The notes under the pieces were generated by a model that was given only the letters and a program-made list of their open reading frames with translations, was not told the DNA's origin and did not search any database. Below, piece by piece: positions 15,021-26,939 of a stretch of DNA of 64,000 nucleotides (its first letter is position 1; each line of letters starts with the position of its first letter). Origin of the DNA: Anaeromyces robustus (taxonomy: Eukaryota > Neocallimastigomycota > Neocallimastigomycetes > Neocallimastigales > Neocallimastigaceae); assembly GCA_002104895.1 (NCBI GenBank), contig MCFG01000151.1, positions 10,001-74,000 on the forward strand, written 5' to 3'. Position numbers and translations under genes: made by a program.

Positions 15021-16889
15021 CATACAATGAATGAACAAAGAGATTATCATCAACAACCATAGTAAGATTCATTTCTTTTCTTAATAATTCACCATATTTT
15101 CCTTCCATGGATATAGCTTTTTCACGTTCCAAATATCCACCAAAACTATCAAAATCAGATTTTAATATCATGAAATAACCAGCTTGCATATCATATAATT
15201 CATGATTACCTAATAACATATAAACAATACCTCCTTTTTTTTGTGCTTGTTTTCTTATTTTAATAAATAATTCAACAACATCTTTGAAATTTGGTCCACG
15301 ATCAGTTAAATCACCCTAATAAATGAAATGTATTATATATATATATATATATATATAAATTATTATTATTATAAATGAAATGTATTAATTAATACAATAT
15401 ATATATATATTATATAAGTAAATAGATAAATAAATGTAATATTTTATGATAAAATTTTATATCATATTATATCATAACCATATAAAAATAAACTATATAT
15501 GATTTATATATATATATACATAATTATTATAAACATATAAAATAAATATATATAATAAATAATTTATTTATAATAACTATGTAGATATAAATAAATTATA
15601 ATTTATTTTATATGTATATAATAATTATACATCTATAAATAAACCATATATTTATATTTTATATTCTTAGAATAATAATTTATAATTATTTATAGATGTA
15701 AATATATATAAATTTATTTTTTATTATATTATATTTATTTAAAATTATTTTATTTTATTTCATTTCATTTTATTTTATTTTAATTTTTTTTTTTTTTTAT
15801 TTTTTTTTTTTTTTTTTTTTTTTGAAAACTTACGATTTGAACAAGTATACTATCTGTACCAATCCAATCATTATTTTTATCAATAAGTTTAGCATGACGT
15901 AATATACTTTCTAATTTATTGTAATCTCCATGAATATCACCAAGAGCAACAATACGTCTATATTTATATTTCTTTCTTGGGAATTGTTCTTTACCTTTAC
16001 TAATTAAAGTATCCTTCCATTGAATAGCTTCAGGAAGTTTATTAGCTGCACTATATTTTATACATTTATCTTCAAAATAAACAGACATACTATTAATAGA
16101 TTCAGGATCTTTTCTTGAATTTAATAAATTATTAGCCATTTCATCACTATCTAAATTAAAACTAACTTCTCTGGTGACTCCACTATATGGATAGGGAAGT
16201 TTATTTAAATTTAATAATCCTTCAAAAATTTCTACAGTAATTAAAGTTGATTGATCATCTCTTAAATTTTTTAAAAATTTTTTATTACTTTTGCAATTAT
16301 TTAAAAGAAGGATGAAATCTTTATCTTTAATTTCTTTATTATTTAATTTTCTTTTTAAAGTTTTAGCATTTGGATAAGGTGAAATAGTATTATTATTATT
16401 TGGATTTAAAGGTGCAAAATTTGTATCTAAAACTAAAGCTAAAGTATCCTTAGTACGGTCTATTCTATATTTAGAAACATCATCAACAAAAACTTCAAAA
16501 TTTACTTTTGAAGTTTCATCTTTATATATTTTCATAATAAATATTTTTATTAAATATTTAATATTTAAAATACATTATATATATATAAAATAAAACAAAA
16601 AAAAAAAAAAATAAGTAATTTATCAATTAAATAATATCTTTTTTTTTTTCATAAAATATAAAATTAAATATAAATATAATTAAAGGTATAATTTTTTTTT
16701 CTTACCAAGAATTCTTGATAAAGAATTAATAGCATTATTTAATTTTTTATGTAATTTTGAACATATATCATTATTATCCTTTATACAATGAAAATTATAA
16801 TTAAAAATTTTATCAAGCTTATTTATAGAATGAGTATTTATTGATTGAAATGCTAATAAAGTTGGTAATAAAAATTTTTGAAACTTCAT
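14086..16889 (-). CDS. Secreted calcineurin-like metallophosphatase
   Basis: Five exons on the minus strand: 16889-16706, 16519-15834, 15315-15026, 14738-14507 and 14268-14086. All four introns are GT..AG and all junctions keep frame; the product is 524 residues. An N-terminal hydrophobic segment (residues 1-20, LLPTLLAF) looks like a signal peptide. Metal-ligand motifs are GDIHGD (about 255-260), GDLTDRG (291, right after an exon junction) and GNHE (326-329), followed by FVHS and, in the last exon, IGHT. These are the five signature blocks of the metallophosphoesterase/PPP-like fold, so the dinuclear metal site should be complete. Residues 62-250 form an Asn/Lys-rich region I cannot assign. 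The substrate is unknown; protein or nucleotide phosphatase activity are both possible. Confidence 0.9.
15628..15700. repeat. Inverted repeat inside a phosphatase intron
   Basis: Perfect 14-bp arms, TACATCTATAAATA at 15628-15641 and its complement at 15687-15700, lie in the longest intron (15833-15316) of the phosphatase gene. They may fold in the pre-mRNA and shorten the effective splice distance (inference). Confidence 0.75.
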
Positions 16890-19479
16890 TTTGTTTTACA
16901 ATACTTTATAAAGTTACTATTTCTTTTTTTTTATGTTTATTTTTTTTCTTTTTTTTTCTATTTTATTATTTTTTTTTCTTTTTTTTTCTATTTTATTATT
17001 TTTTTTTATTTTTTTTATTTTTCTGAAGATAAAAAGAAAAGGTGTTTTTTATTTTATTTTTATTAATTTTTTCTTTTTCTTTATTTTCTTTTTTTATTTT
17101 ACTTTTATTTTATTTTCTTTTTTATTTCCCTTTTTTTTATCTTTTTTTTTTTTTTTTTTTTTATTTAATTTTTTTTTAAAAAAAAAAATAAGTGTTTTTT
17201 TATTATATTTATATAAATCATTTTTGTTTTTGTTTTTATTTTTTGTTTTTTATTATATATAAAATTTATTATTAATTAGAGTTTGAACTTCTAATAACAT
17301 TGACATATATAAATGTTTGTTAATATTTATATATATTAAAAAAAAAAAAAAAAAAAGATATGTGTTTTTTTTTTTTTTAATAATATTAAAATTTTTAACT
17401 AATATAATAAATATTATATAATCAGAAAAACGATACATTTTTTTTTTATTATCTTCATTTTTTATTATCTAATTATATTTTAATAATAATATATTGTAAA
17501 CATAACCCTATTAATTCTTTTTTTTTTTTTATATTTTTTTAATAATATTTAAGATTTTCGTTATTTTATCATTTTATCTTTTGTATTCATTTATATTTTT
17601 CTGTTTTTTCTGTTAAACCTTTTTTTTTTATAATTTCTTCTAATTTTTTATAATAATTAAACTTTTTAACTGGTCAAATCAAAACCCATACAAAATAAAT
17701 TAAAGTTAAATATAATAAAAAATAAAATAATATATTATTTTTTATATACTGTTTATTCAAATGTATTATACACTTTTTTTATATATGAATATATATAAAT
17801 ATTTATTTTTTTATAAACTAATATAAATTCATTAGTTTATAGAATTTTATTTTTTACAAAAGAATTTTTTAATTTAATCTGTTACACTAACATTATGAAA
17901 AATATATAAAATTAATATATTAAATTCCATAATTTTAAATTCCAAATTTAATTTATTGGTTAATTATGTAAATCCATTATTTTCCAATTATTAAATAAAT
18001 ACATATAAACCTTAATTATTATGAAAATAGTATTATATTCTTTTATTGTGAAAGTGATCTAGTTATATTAATTAATAATCTAATAATTTATATTTGATAA
18101 AACAAACATAAAATAATATAAAAAAAAAAAGTAGGGAAAAAAATTAAAAATAAAAATAATTCTTATAATATAATACTATAAAAAAAATAATAAAAATAAT
18201 TAACTTATAATAATAACAATTTATAAATATAACACTAATAATAATAAAATATAAATTTATAAGAAGATTTAAGTAAATTAATAAAAAAGAAAAGCAAAGA
18301 ACAGAACAGAATAGAAAAAAAATATATTTTAGGTTTTTTTCATTCATGAAAGGTTTATGAATTTTTTTTTAGGTTTATAAATATTTTTTATTATTATTTT
18401 TTATTTATAATATATTAAAATATATTGTAATTATTTATGTATATTTTATAATTTTATTATTTTATATTTTATATCATATTGTATTTTATTTATTATAAAA
18501 AAATTTATAAATACATAATTAATATAAATTAATAAATTATATGATTTTATATATAATATATATTAATATTAATATAAAATAAAGAAATATAAAGAATTGA
18601 CTTTTTTTCTTTTATATTAATGAATAATGAAAGATATTTTATAACCACAATAAAAAAGAAAAAGATAATCTTTTAATGGAAATTATTATATATATAGTTT
18701 ATTATATAGTTTTTTTTTTGTATATTAAATAGAATAAATTATATTGAAAATTCAGTATATACTAAATAAAAGATAAAAGATATATTTTTTATTTATTTTT
18801 TTTTAATTTTTAATAAAATTTAATAAATTCTGTTATTTTAAAAAAATATTATTAAAAAACAAATTACACATATCAAAAAGATGTTAGCATAATATAATAT
18901 ATATATTATTGTATATAATATTATATCTAATATATATACATTTCACTGATAAAATTTCTAATAATAATAATAATACTATTATTATTATAATTATTAATTA
19001 TTATTATTAATTATTAATTATTATTATTACTAATTGATACAAAACAAATACAATGTATATAAACAATGTATTTTATTTTACAATTTGTACTTAAACTCTA
19101 ATGCTATAACGAGTCAAGATTACAAGCTCCTCCATATTAACCTTGTCATAACTCTACAAAAATCTTTCTCTAAAAGTAAAATATATTATTTTAATCAATA
19201 ACCTTCATTATTCATAAAAAAAAATAATTTTATAAAAATAATTTTATTTTTTTTATATTATTAATATTTTTATTTATTTATTTTTATTTATTTATTTTTA
19301 TTTATTTATTTATTTATTTATTTTATTTTTAATTTTTTTTATCTATTCTATTAATTTAAATAGAAATAGATTCATTTTTTTATATTATTAATTTTTTTAT
19401 TTATTTATTTTTTTATTTATCTATTTATTTATTTATTTATTTTTTTTATTTTATTCTATTAATTTAAATATAGATTGAT

Positions 19480-19530
<51 letters not shown>

Positions 19531-19547
19531 ATTTTTTTTTTTTTACA
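16890..19547. other. AT spacer between phosphatase and ankyrin genes
   Basis: T-rich tracts at 16920-17160, A/T microsatellites and small palindromes such as TATAAACTAAT/ATTAGTTTATA near 17813-17842. A more complex patch at about 19080-19165 shows no reading frame of useful length. No gene seen. Confidence 0.65.
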
Positions 19548-21395
19548 TTAAATAGTCGTTGTCATTTCATAATACATTTTAATTTCATAAGCTCCTTCAT
19601 TAATTAATAATACATCTTCTAATGGATAATTTCTTTCATAAATTCTTTCTTCTCTCAAACTATTTGGTGCATTTGTCATATATAAATAAACATAAGTTTC
19701 AATAAAGCAAGGTATGAGGAACATTTTATCAACATTTATAAAAGAATAAGAACGTCTTTTATTTTTTATAAGATATTGATATTCTTCTTTATAATTATTA
19801 ATTTGATAATTCATAACATAATTTTCAAGTCTTTTATCAAGTTTTTCTTCTTTTGTTTTCTTTTTACCAAAAATAGTTGGTTTTTCGTCCTTCTTGATTA
19901 TTTCTTTCATATTTTCAGGTGATATTGGATTCTTTAATACTTCAAAAATAAAATCTTCTTTTAATTCATTAGCTAAATCAAATGCTGATACTCCTTGATA
20001 ATTTTTAATAGTTGGATCTGCTTTATAATAAGTTAATAAATTTATGGATTGTTTATCTTTTAATTTAATAGCATAATAAAGGGCTGTATTACCTAAATAA
20101 TCTTGTTGATTTACATTATTAGTTTTAAATAAGTATTCACATTTAGGTAATAATCCTAATTTAGTAGCAATCATTAATGCATTTTCATTTTTATTATTTA
20201 CTTCATTTGTTTTTACTTTTTTCCTTTTGAAAACACTTTCAAGTTCATCTTTTACTTTTTCTCTAACAAGAAAATGCATTATCATTGTATTTCCATCATT
20301 ATCTACAAAATCACAATCAAAAGTTTTATGATTAAAAATTTTTTCCTTTAAAATGGTTTCTCTATAATCAATTGAAAAATATAGATAGGAAGCATTAATA
20401 CCATGTTCATTCTTAATGGAAAGATCAAGATTTTTAAATTTTTCAAGAAGAAGTGTTGTTGCAAAATAATCACCAATCATAATAAAATACATGATTGGTG
20501 TATTTCCTTCTTTATCAATAGTAACGTTAAAATCACAATCGTAGGTTAATAAGATAAACATTGTGTAAACATAATTTTTCATTATTGAAAAATATTTACT
20601 GTTATAGATTTCTTTAAATTTATTAATTAAAATAGTAACTGTTGTTTCATTATTTTTATTTTTGTAATTTAAATTGACTTTTAATTTACCTAAACTTTGA
20701 AGTTCTTTATAATTTCCATGTTCTACTAAATACATAGCTGCTGTCTTACCTCTTTCATTAACATGATCAAAATCATTAATACGATTTATAATTTTTGTAA
20801 AATTTGGACAACTTTTCCTTTTACAACATTTAATAAGTAATGTATCACCATCTTTATTAACATGATCAAAATCTGGATTTTTTTCACATAATAATGAAAA
20901 TGATTTTTCATCTTTACTATAAAATAATGCAGTATTACCATTATTATCAGCTATATTTACAATATCTTCAGTTTCATTTAATATTTCTTTGACCACAAAT
21001 AAAAATGATGAATTATTAACGGCTTGCATTAAAGCTGTAACTCCATTTTCATCTTGAGTATAATAATCCATATCCATGGTTAAAAGCCATTTTACGGCAT
21101 CTGTTTTCTCATTTTTAATAGCTCTAATTAAAACATCACTTTTCCTAAATTCTGAAAGAACATCACTAAATAATTCATGTCTTAATACTTTTTCTACTAA
21201 TTTAAATTTTTTCAAATTTTTTTCAACAATAGTATCATTAATTTTATTTACGAGTCTTTGAATATAAATGGGTTTTTCACTATACTTTAAATAATTATTA
21301 ACAAATTTTTGATTATCACTTATGAAATCAATACATTTTTTCTTATCTTTTAATATATAAGAAACAATTTTTTCTTCAAATTTTTCGTATTCCAT
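19548..21395 (-). CDS. Ankyrin-repeat protein
   Basis: Single-exon 615-residue protein. After a charged helical N-terminal region (residues 1-90), about eleven ankyrin units can be read by their central signatures: DENGVTALMQA, DNNGNTALFYS, NKDGDTLLIKC, NERGKTAAMYL, NKNNETTVTIL, DKEGNTPIMYF, NEHGINASYLY, DNDGNTMIMHF, a shorter NKNENALMIA, DYLGNTALYYA and NYQGVSAFDLA. The last about 120 residues (ISPENMKEIIKKDEKPTIF onward) are non-repeat, Lys-rich then Tyr-rich. There is no signal peptide or membrane segment, so it is probably an intracellular protein-binding scaffold; the partner is unknown. The start ATG follows A/T-only sequence. Two decayed relatives lie at 2465-2885 and 23990-24290, consistent with local duplication and loss of a large family. 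Confidence 0.93.
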   Translation of the reverse strand: MEYEKFEEKIVSYILKDKKKCIDFISDNQKFVNNYLKYSEKPIYIQRLVNKINDTIVEKNLKKFKLVEKVLRHELFSDVLSEFRKSDVLIRAIKNEKTDAVKWLLTMDMDYYTQDENGVTALMQAVNNSSFLFVVKEILNETEDIVNIADNNGNTALFYSKDEKSFSLLCEKNPDFDHVNKDGDTLLIKCCKRKSCPNFTKIINRINDFDHVNERGKTAAMYLVEHGNYKELQSLGKLKVNLNYKNKNNETTVTILINKFKEIYNSKYFSIMKNYVYTMFILLTYDCDFNVTIDKEGNTPIMYFIMIGDYFATTLLLEKFKNLDLSIKNEHGINASYLYFSIDYRETILKEKIFNHKTFDCDFVDNDGNTMIMHFLVREKVKDELESVFKRKKVKTNEVNNKNENALMIATKLGLLPKCEYLFKTNNVNQQDYLGNTALYYAIKLKDKQSINLLTYYKADPTIKNYQGVSAFDLANELKEDFIFEVLKNPISPENMKEIIKKDEKPTIFGKKKTKEEKLDKRLENYVMNYQINNYKEEYQYLIKNKRRSYSFINVDKMFLIPCFIETYVYLYMTNAPNSLREERIYERNYPLEDVLLINEGAYEIKMYYEMTTTI

Positions 21396-21911
21396 TATAA
21401 GTTATATAATATAAAAATATAAATTTATTGTAACAATTTTTTTTTTCTTCGGTTTTTTAATTTTTTGTATATTATTTCTTTATTTGTTTTTCAAAAAAAA
21501 AAAAATAAAAAAAAAAAAAAAAAAAAAGAAATAAATATAAACAAAAATGTTTTTTGATTATTAATTTTTTGAAATTGTATCAACCAATTAAATACTAAAG
21601 AAATGTAACTTTAAAAATCTTATATTGTAAAATATATATATATTATAAAATAAGAATATTCTATAATAATAGAATTTAATTAATTTATAATAAATCTTAA
21701 TATATAGAGTCATTAATAATCAATTTATTTAAATTAAATTTTATTACAAATTAATAAACATAATTAATATTATTCGGTAATATATATTAATTGGTATTAT
21801 ATTTTAATCGGTAATATATATTAATTGATAATATATATTATTTGGTAATATATATTAAAATTTCATTGTTTTTTAATAATGTATTTGTATTATATGTTAA
21901 CTTATTAAATC

Positions 21912-23239
21912 GAATGTGTTGCATTTCGCAATGTTGCATTTCGCAATATGATATGGGGCGCATATTAAATTTTTGCAATGAGGCGCATAAAAAACAAATA
22001 AAGAAATGAAAAATTTTTTAACACAAATTATGAAAGCCACGTTATGAAATAAAATAAAATAGAATTTAAAAAAATTAAATAAATAAATAAAAAATATATA
22101 TATAAATAAATGAATAGAAAATAAACAAATAAATAAATAAATATTTCTTTTCTTATTAATTACTTACAAAAAAAAAAAATAAAGTAAAAAAATTAAAAAA
22201 AAAAAAATTATTATAAAAAATTAAATATATTTATATTATTTTTTTGATAAATGAATAATAATAAATAAAATAAAAGATAATAAATAATATAACAGTATTA
22301 TATATGTATTTTTATTAAAAAGACGATAACAAATAATAAATAAAAAAAATAATATAAATTTTAGAATAAAGAAAAGAAACAAATAAATAAATATTTTTTT
22401 ATTAATTACTTATTTACGAAAAAAAAAATATAAAAATAAAAATTCATTATAAAATTAAATATTTTTATAAAATTTTTTTGATTTGAAATATTAAAAAAAA
22501 AAATTCAATATTATTAAAATATTAAATAAAAAATATAATTATAAAAAAAAATATTCAAAAAATATTCAATATTATTAAATTATTAAATAAAAAAAAATAT
22601 TCAAAAAATATTCAATATTATTAAATTATTAAATAAAAAAAAATATTCAAAAAATATTCAATATTAATTAAATAAAAAAATAATGAAGAAATATTCAATA
22701 TTATTAAATTATTAAATAAAAAAAATATTGAAGAAATATTCAATATCATTAAATAAAAAAAAATATTGAAGAAATATTCAATATCATTAAATAAAAAAAA
22801 ATATTGAAGAAATATTCAATATCATTAAATAAAAAAAATAAATAAAATATTATTAAAATAAAAAATATTCAATATCATTAAATAAAAAAAATAAACAAAA
22901 TATTATTAAAATACTAAAAAAATATTCAATATCATTAAATAAAAAAAATAAATAAAATATTATTAAATTACTAAAAAAATATTCAATATTAAAAAAAATA
23001 TTAAATATTATTATCATTAAATAAAAAAATATTATTAAATAAAAAAATATTATTAACTAAAAAAATATTATTAAATAAATAATTCTTTATATTATATTTT
23101 TATTTATTTAATTATTTATACAATTATGCGCCCCATTGCGAAATGCAACATTGCGAATTGCAACATTGCGAAATGCAACCTACAAATCTTTGTCATGCGC
23201 CCCATTGCGAAATGCAACATTGCGAAATGCAACTCTCCC
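21912..23239. mobile_element. MITE-like element with 15-bp-unit inverted ends
   Basis: The left end carries two head-to-tail copies of GTTGCATTTCGCAAT (21918-21947) followed by GGGGCGCAT (21955-21963). The right end carries the complements: ATGCGCCCC (23126, 23195) and five copies of ATTGCGAAATGCAAC, one with a base change (23135-23179 and 23204-23233). The interior is A/T-rich and largely an array of AATATTCAATATCATTAAATAAAAAA units (about 22490-23070). The octamer ATTAAATC flanks both sides (21904-21911 and 23240-23247) and could be a target-site duplication. There is no coding capacity, so it would be non-autonomous. Confidence 0.65.
22490..23075. repeat. A/T minisatellite inside the element
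   Basis: Repeated units of about 35-60 bp built from AAATATTCAATAT, ATTAAATAAAAAAA and, in some copies, ATTGAAGAAATATTC. Unit boundaries drift, indicating slippage and unequal exchange. Confidence 0.8.
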
Positions 23240-23386
23240 ATTAAATCAAATCTTTTATCAAATCACGTTTTTTCTATAATATTATATAATATTATATAAT
23301 ATTAATATATAAAATAAATAATATACACCATCTAAATTGTGTATATTATTTATTTATACCTACATATATATTTTATATGGATGTAA

Positions 23387-23611
23387 CCCATTTCACCAAC
23401 TTAATATACAAAAATTTACATTTTTAAAAAATACGCCATATTAAAAATGTAATTATTTTAATAAATAATAAATAATAAATAATAAATAATAAATAATAAA
23501 TAATAAATAAATAAATAATAATAATAATAAATAAATAAAATAAAAAAATAAATAAAATAATGTATACATATTTTATTTAGCCATAAAAAAAAAGAGACTT
23601 GGTGAAATGGG
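23387..23611. repeat. 225-bp element with 13-bp inverted ends
   Basis: CCCATTTCACCAA at 23387-23399 and TTGGTGAAATGGG at 23599-23611 are exact complements with unusually high G+C for this region. The interior is a (AATAAATA)n array plus a small hairpin. It may be a short non-autonomous transposon; no convincing target duplication is seen. Confidence 0.55.
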
Positions 23612-23989
23612 AAACCCCTATTTTATATAATGTTACTGCCTTCTTATGAACACTTATAATAATTTTCATTTATCCTTTAGTCATATTTTAGCATAGAATA
23701 ATAGTATTTTTTTTTTACTACTTTTATTTCTTGTTTTTTTATTAAATCTGTTACATTTTTAAATTAAAAAATTTTTACCTTTTTTTCTTTTTTTGTTATC
23801 AATTATATATTAATGTTGTTTTATTGATTTTTTTATTACTTTTAATCTTCTATATTAATATCTATTCCATGAATGACAAAATATCTTTAATTAATTTTCA
23901 TTTTTACTAAAAATAGACATAAAAATAATGTTATATTATTAAAAAAAAAAGTTTTAGTTACATTTATTAAATATTTTATATAAGTATAT

Positions 23990-24290
23990 ATTTCATTTTA
24001 AATGAATATTAAATAATGAAGTGTCACCTTTATCATCTTTTGTATTTGTTCTATATTCCACTAAAGAAATTTTCTTTACTTATATTTCCATTATATTTTG
24101 ATAGAGTTTTATAATTCTGTTATTTAATTTTTTTTATAATACATCTTTTTTATGTCCAAATAAATATTTTATTATAACATTATTCTTCAACTTTAGCTTC
24201 AAAACTTGAATGTAAAAATTGTTTAAATATTATTTCATTCATAATTGAATTTATTTATTATTTTGCAGTAAAACAACTAATAAAGCAATA
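23990..24290 (-). pseudogene. Second ankyrin relic
   Basis: On the minus strand around 24070-24010 the frame reads VEYRTNTKDDKGDTSLF, which matches the inter-repeat loop and start of an ankyrin unit. Upstream sequence (to about 24290) keeps Lys/Asn/Glu-rich codons but is broken by stops and frameshifts. Presumed remnant of a neighbour of the intact ankyrin gene at 19548-21395. Confidence 0.6.
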
Positions 24291-24299
24291 TATTATATT

Positions 24300-26939
24300 T
24301 ATACGTATTAATAAAATAATATAAATAAGAATAAAATATTAAAAAAATATATTACATTACATAATTTTATAGTATTTTTGTTATTATTAAAAGATCCATA
24401 TATTTATATTCCACAAGATCCATTTTTCCACAACTTTAGATTAGAGAAACATACATTATAATAATTATAAATATTATTATGTAATTTTCCCACAATATAT
24501 ATATAATATATGACAACCAATACATATAGAGTCACATTGTATTATTAATTCATTTATATTAAAAAGTACAAGAATTATCAATAAATTTATTAGAAAAATA
24601 TTGTGTATTGATAGTACAACTATAAGAAGCACATAAATTATTTAAATTTCATTTTTATTAGAAGGGTTTAATTAATTTTATAATATCATATAGTAATATA
24701 TTAATAATATATATATATATATATTTATATTATATTTTTATCTGGAAATTCAATAATAAGTTTATTATAAGTATAAGTATTATCTACTTTTATTTTTACA
24801 TAATATAAAAACTATTATAAATTATTATTAGATTTTTTTTAATAATTCATGTTTATAATTATATATATATTATCTTTTTAATATAATTAGTAATATATTA
24901 TTATTAGTAAACATATAATTATTATTTATATTATAATTAATATCATTTGTATTAATATAATGTGGTATATTAACAAATAATATTATAATAAAAGTAATAA
25001 TTGTTAATAATAATAATAATAATAATAAATTATCCTGTATTTTCGAAAATTAGTCATTAATTTTTTTTTATATTAAACTATTAATGATTATTATTTTTTA
25101 TTCTGAATTAATAATTATAAAATATTCTTCTTTTTTTTTTTCTATTTATTATTTATTAATTTAATATATGTATAAAATGAAAATATTTTACTTCCACTAT
25201 TTACAATAATTAATTTAATATATGTCTATTAAGAATATTTATCATAATAAATTAAAGTCTGAAAAAAAAAATATCAATTAATACAAATTATTTAGAAATA
25301 CGAATTTATATTAAGATTTATAATTTTATTTTAATAAATAATTTTTTTTTAAGCTCAATAAATAATTATAATAATATTAATATAACGATAAAAAAAAAAC
25401 CTTTTAAATAAAACCTATTTATCCAATATTAATATTATAAAACATTAGTATAATAATTGAAAATATAGGTTTTATAATTTTACTTATTATCGTTTATCCT
25501 GAAGATAATATATTATTAATTTACAATTTTAATAATTAAATTATTCAAAAAAAATCCATTTTAAACTTGTCAAATTCAATTCCATTTATACTTCGGAAAT
25601 TATAAATTTTTTGAATTTTTATTTATTTAATTCTAATATTTAATTAAAAAAAAAATGACAATTACAATTTTTATTTATAATTGAGAATTTTTAATTAAAG
25701 ACAATTCATCATATATAAAATTATAAGATTTGGTTATGATAAACCAGAAAAATAAAGCATTTATTATTATTATTATTAATGATTATCTTTTATATATATT
25801 AATATTGTAATATAATTTTTTAAAGAATAATAAAAAATATTTTTTAGTTTATTATACTAAAAATTTATATTTAAAAAAAAACAAGGTATAAAATAAGTTA
25901 TTGTATAAAAACAACAAAAAAATGTGGGGAAAAAATTAATAATTAATAATAATTATTATTATAATAAATATTATTATTAATTATTAATTTTTTTTTTTTT
26001 TTTAAAATAACAATAACAATAACAATAATAATAATAATAATAAATATAGTTGGGAGACATATTTTCATTTTTATAATTTTTTTTTTTCATACAAAAAATT
26101 GTTAATTTTTTTTAAATTTAATTTAATTATTTAATATTGTTTAAAATATAAAATAAAATAATAATAAATAAATAAATAAATATGTTAAGATTTAAATAAA
26201 TAAATCTGTATTTTAAAAAATTCAATAAACAATAATAATTTAATATTGTATTGTATGTAATTAATGTAATTAATAATATTATTTACTATTAAACAAAAGT
26301 AATACTAATATTTAATAAATTATATAATAATAAAATATTTTTGTTTTAAGATATATAAAAGTTAAAAAAAAATTTTATTATTAACTTAAAATAACAAATA
26401 AAATCAAAAGTAATTTTACAATATTAACTCTAAAAACTAAATAATAAACACTAAATAAATAATATTTAACGGTTTAAATAATATAATAAAATACTTATAC
26501 TAATTAAATAATTATTTTATTTTTAATTTATTTTATTTTTATTTTAATTTTTATTTTTAATTTATTTTATTTTTATTTTATTTTAATTTATTTTATTTTA
26601 TTTTATTTTATTTTATATTTATATATTATAATTATACATATATACAACACTTTACTCTGTGTTAAAATTATATATCAAATATAATTTAAATAATAAAGTG
26701 ATTCCCAAAAATATCTAGAGAAATTTTTCTTCGTTTGTTTATGAATTATTTAATTAAAAATTATATAATCATTATTTATATAAATAAAAATTATTAATTC
26801 ATTTATTATTTATTATTTGTTCCTTAATAATTTTTTTTTGTTCATTTTTTCTTTTTTTTTTTTTTTCTTTTTTACTTTTTTTCTTTTTTATGTTCTTTTA
26901 ATAATTAAAAGAAAAGGGTTATAAAAACAAACTATCTAC
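24300..26939. other. AT spacer
   Basis: No gene supported. It contains (ATA)n/(AAT)n tracts, an imperfect inverted repeat centred on ATAAAACCTAT (about 25409) and ATAGGTTTTAT (about 25465), and ATTTT arrays near 26515-26620. Confidence 0.65.

Noticed and set aside
16841-17262. Three overlapping Phe-rich plus-strand frames
   Set aside because: Produced by the T-rich leader upstream of the phosphatase gene; no coding composition.
23126-23233. CRISPR-like repeat array
   Set aside because: Units are directly adjacent with no unique spacers, an inverted set lies 1.2 kb away and the genome is eukaryotic.
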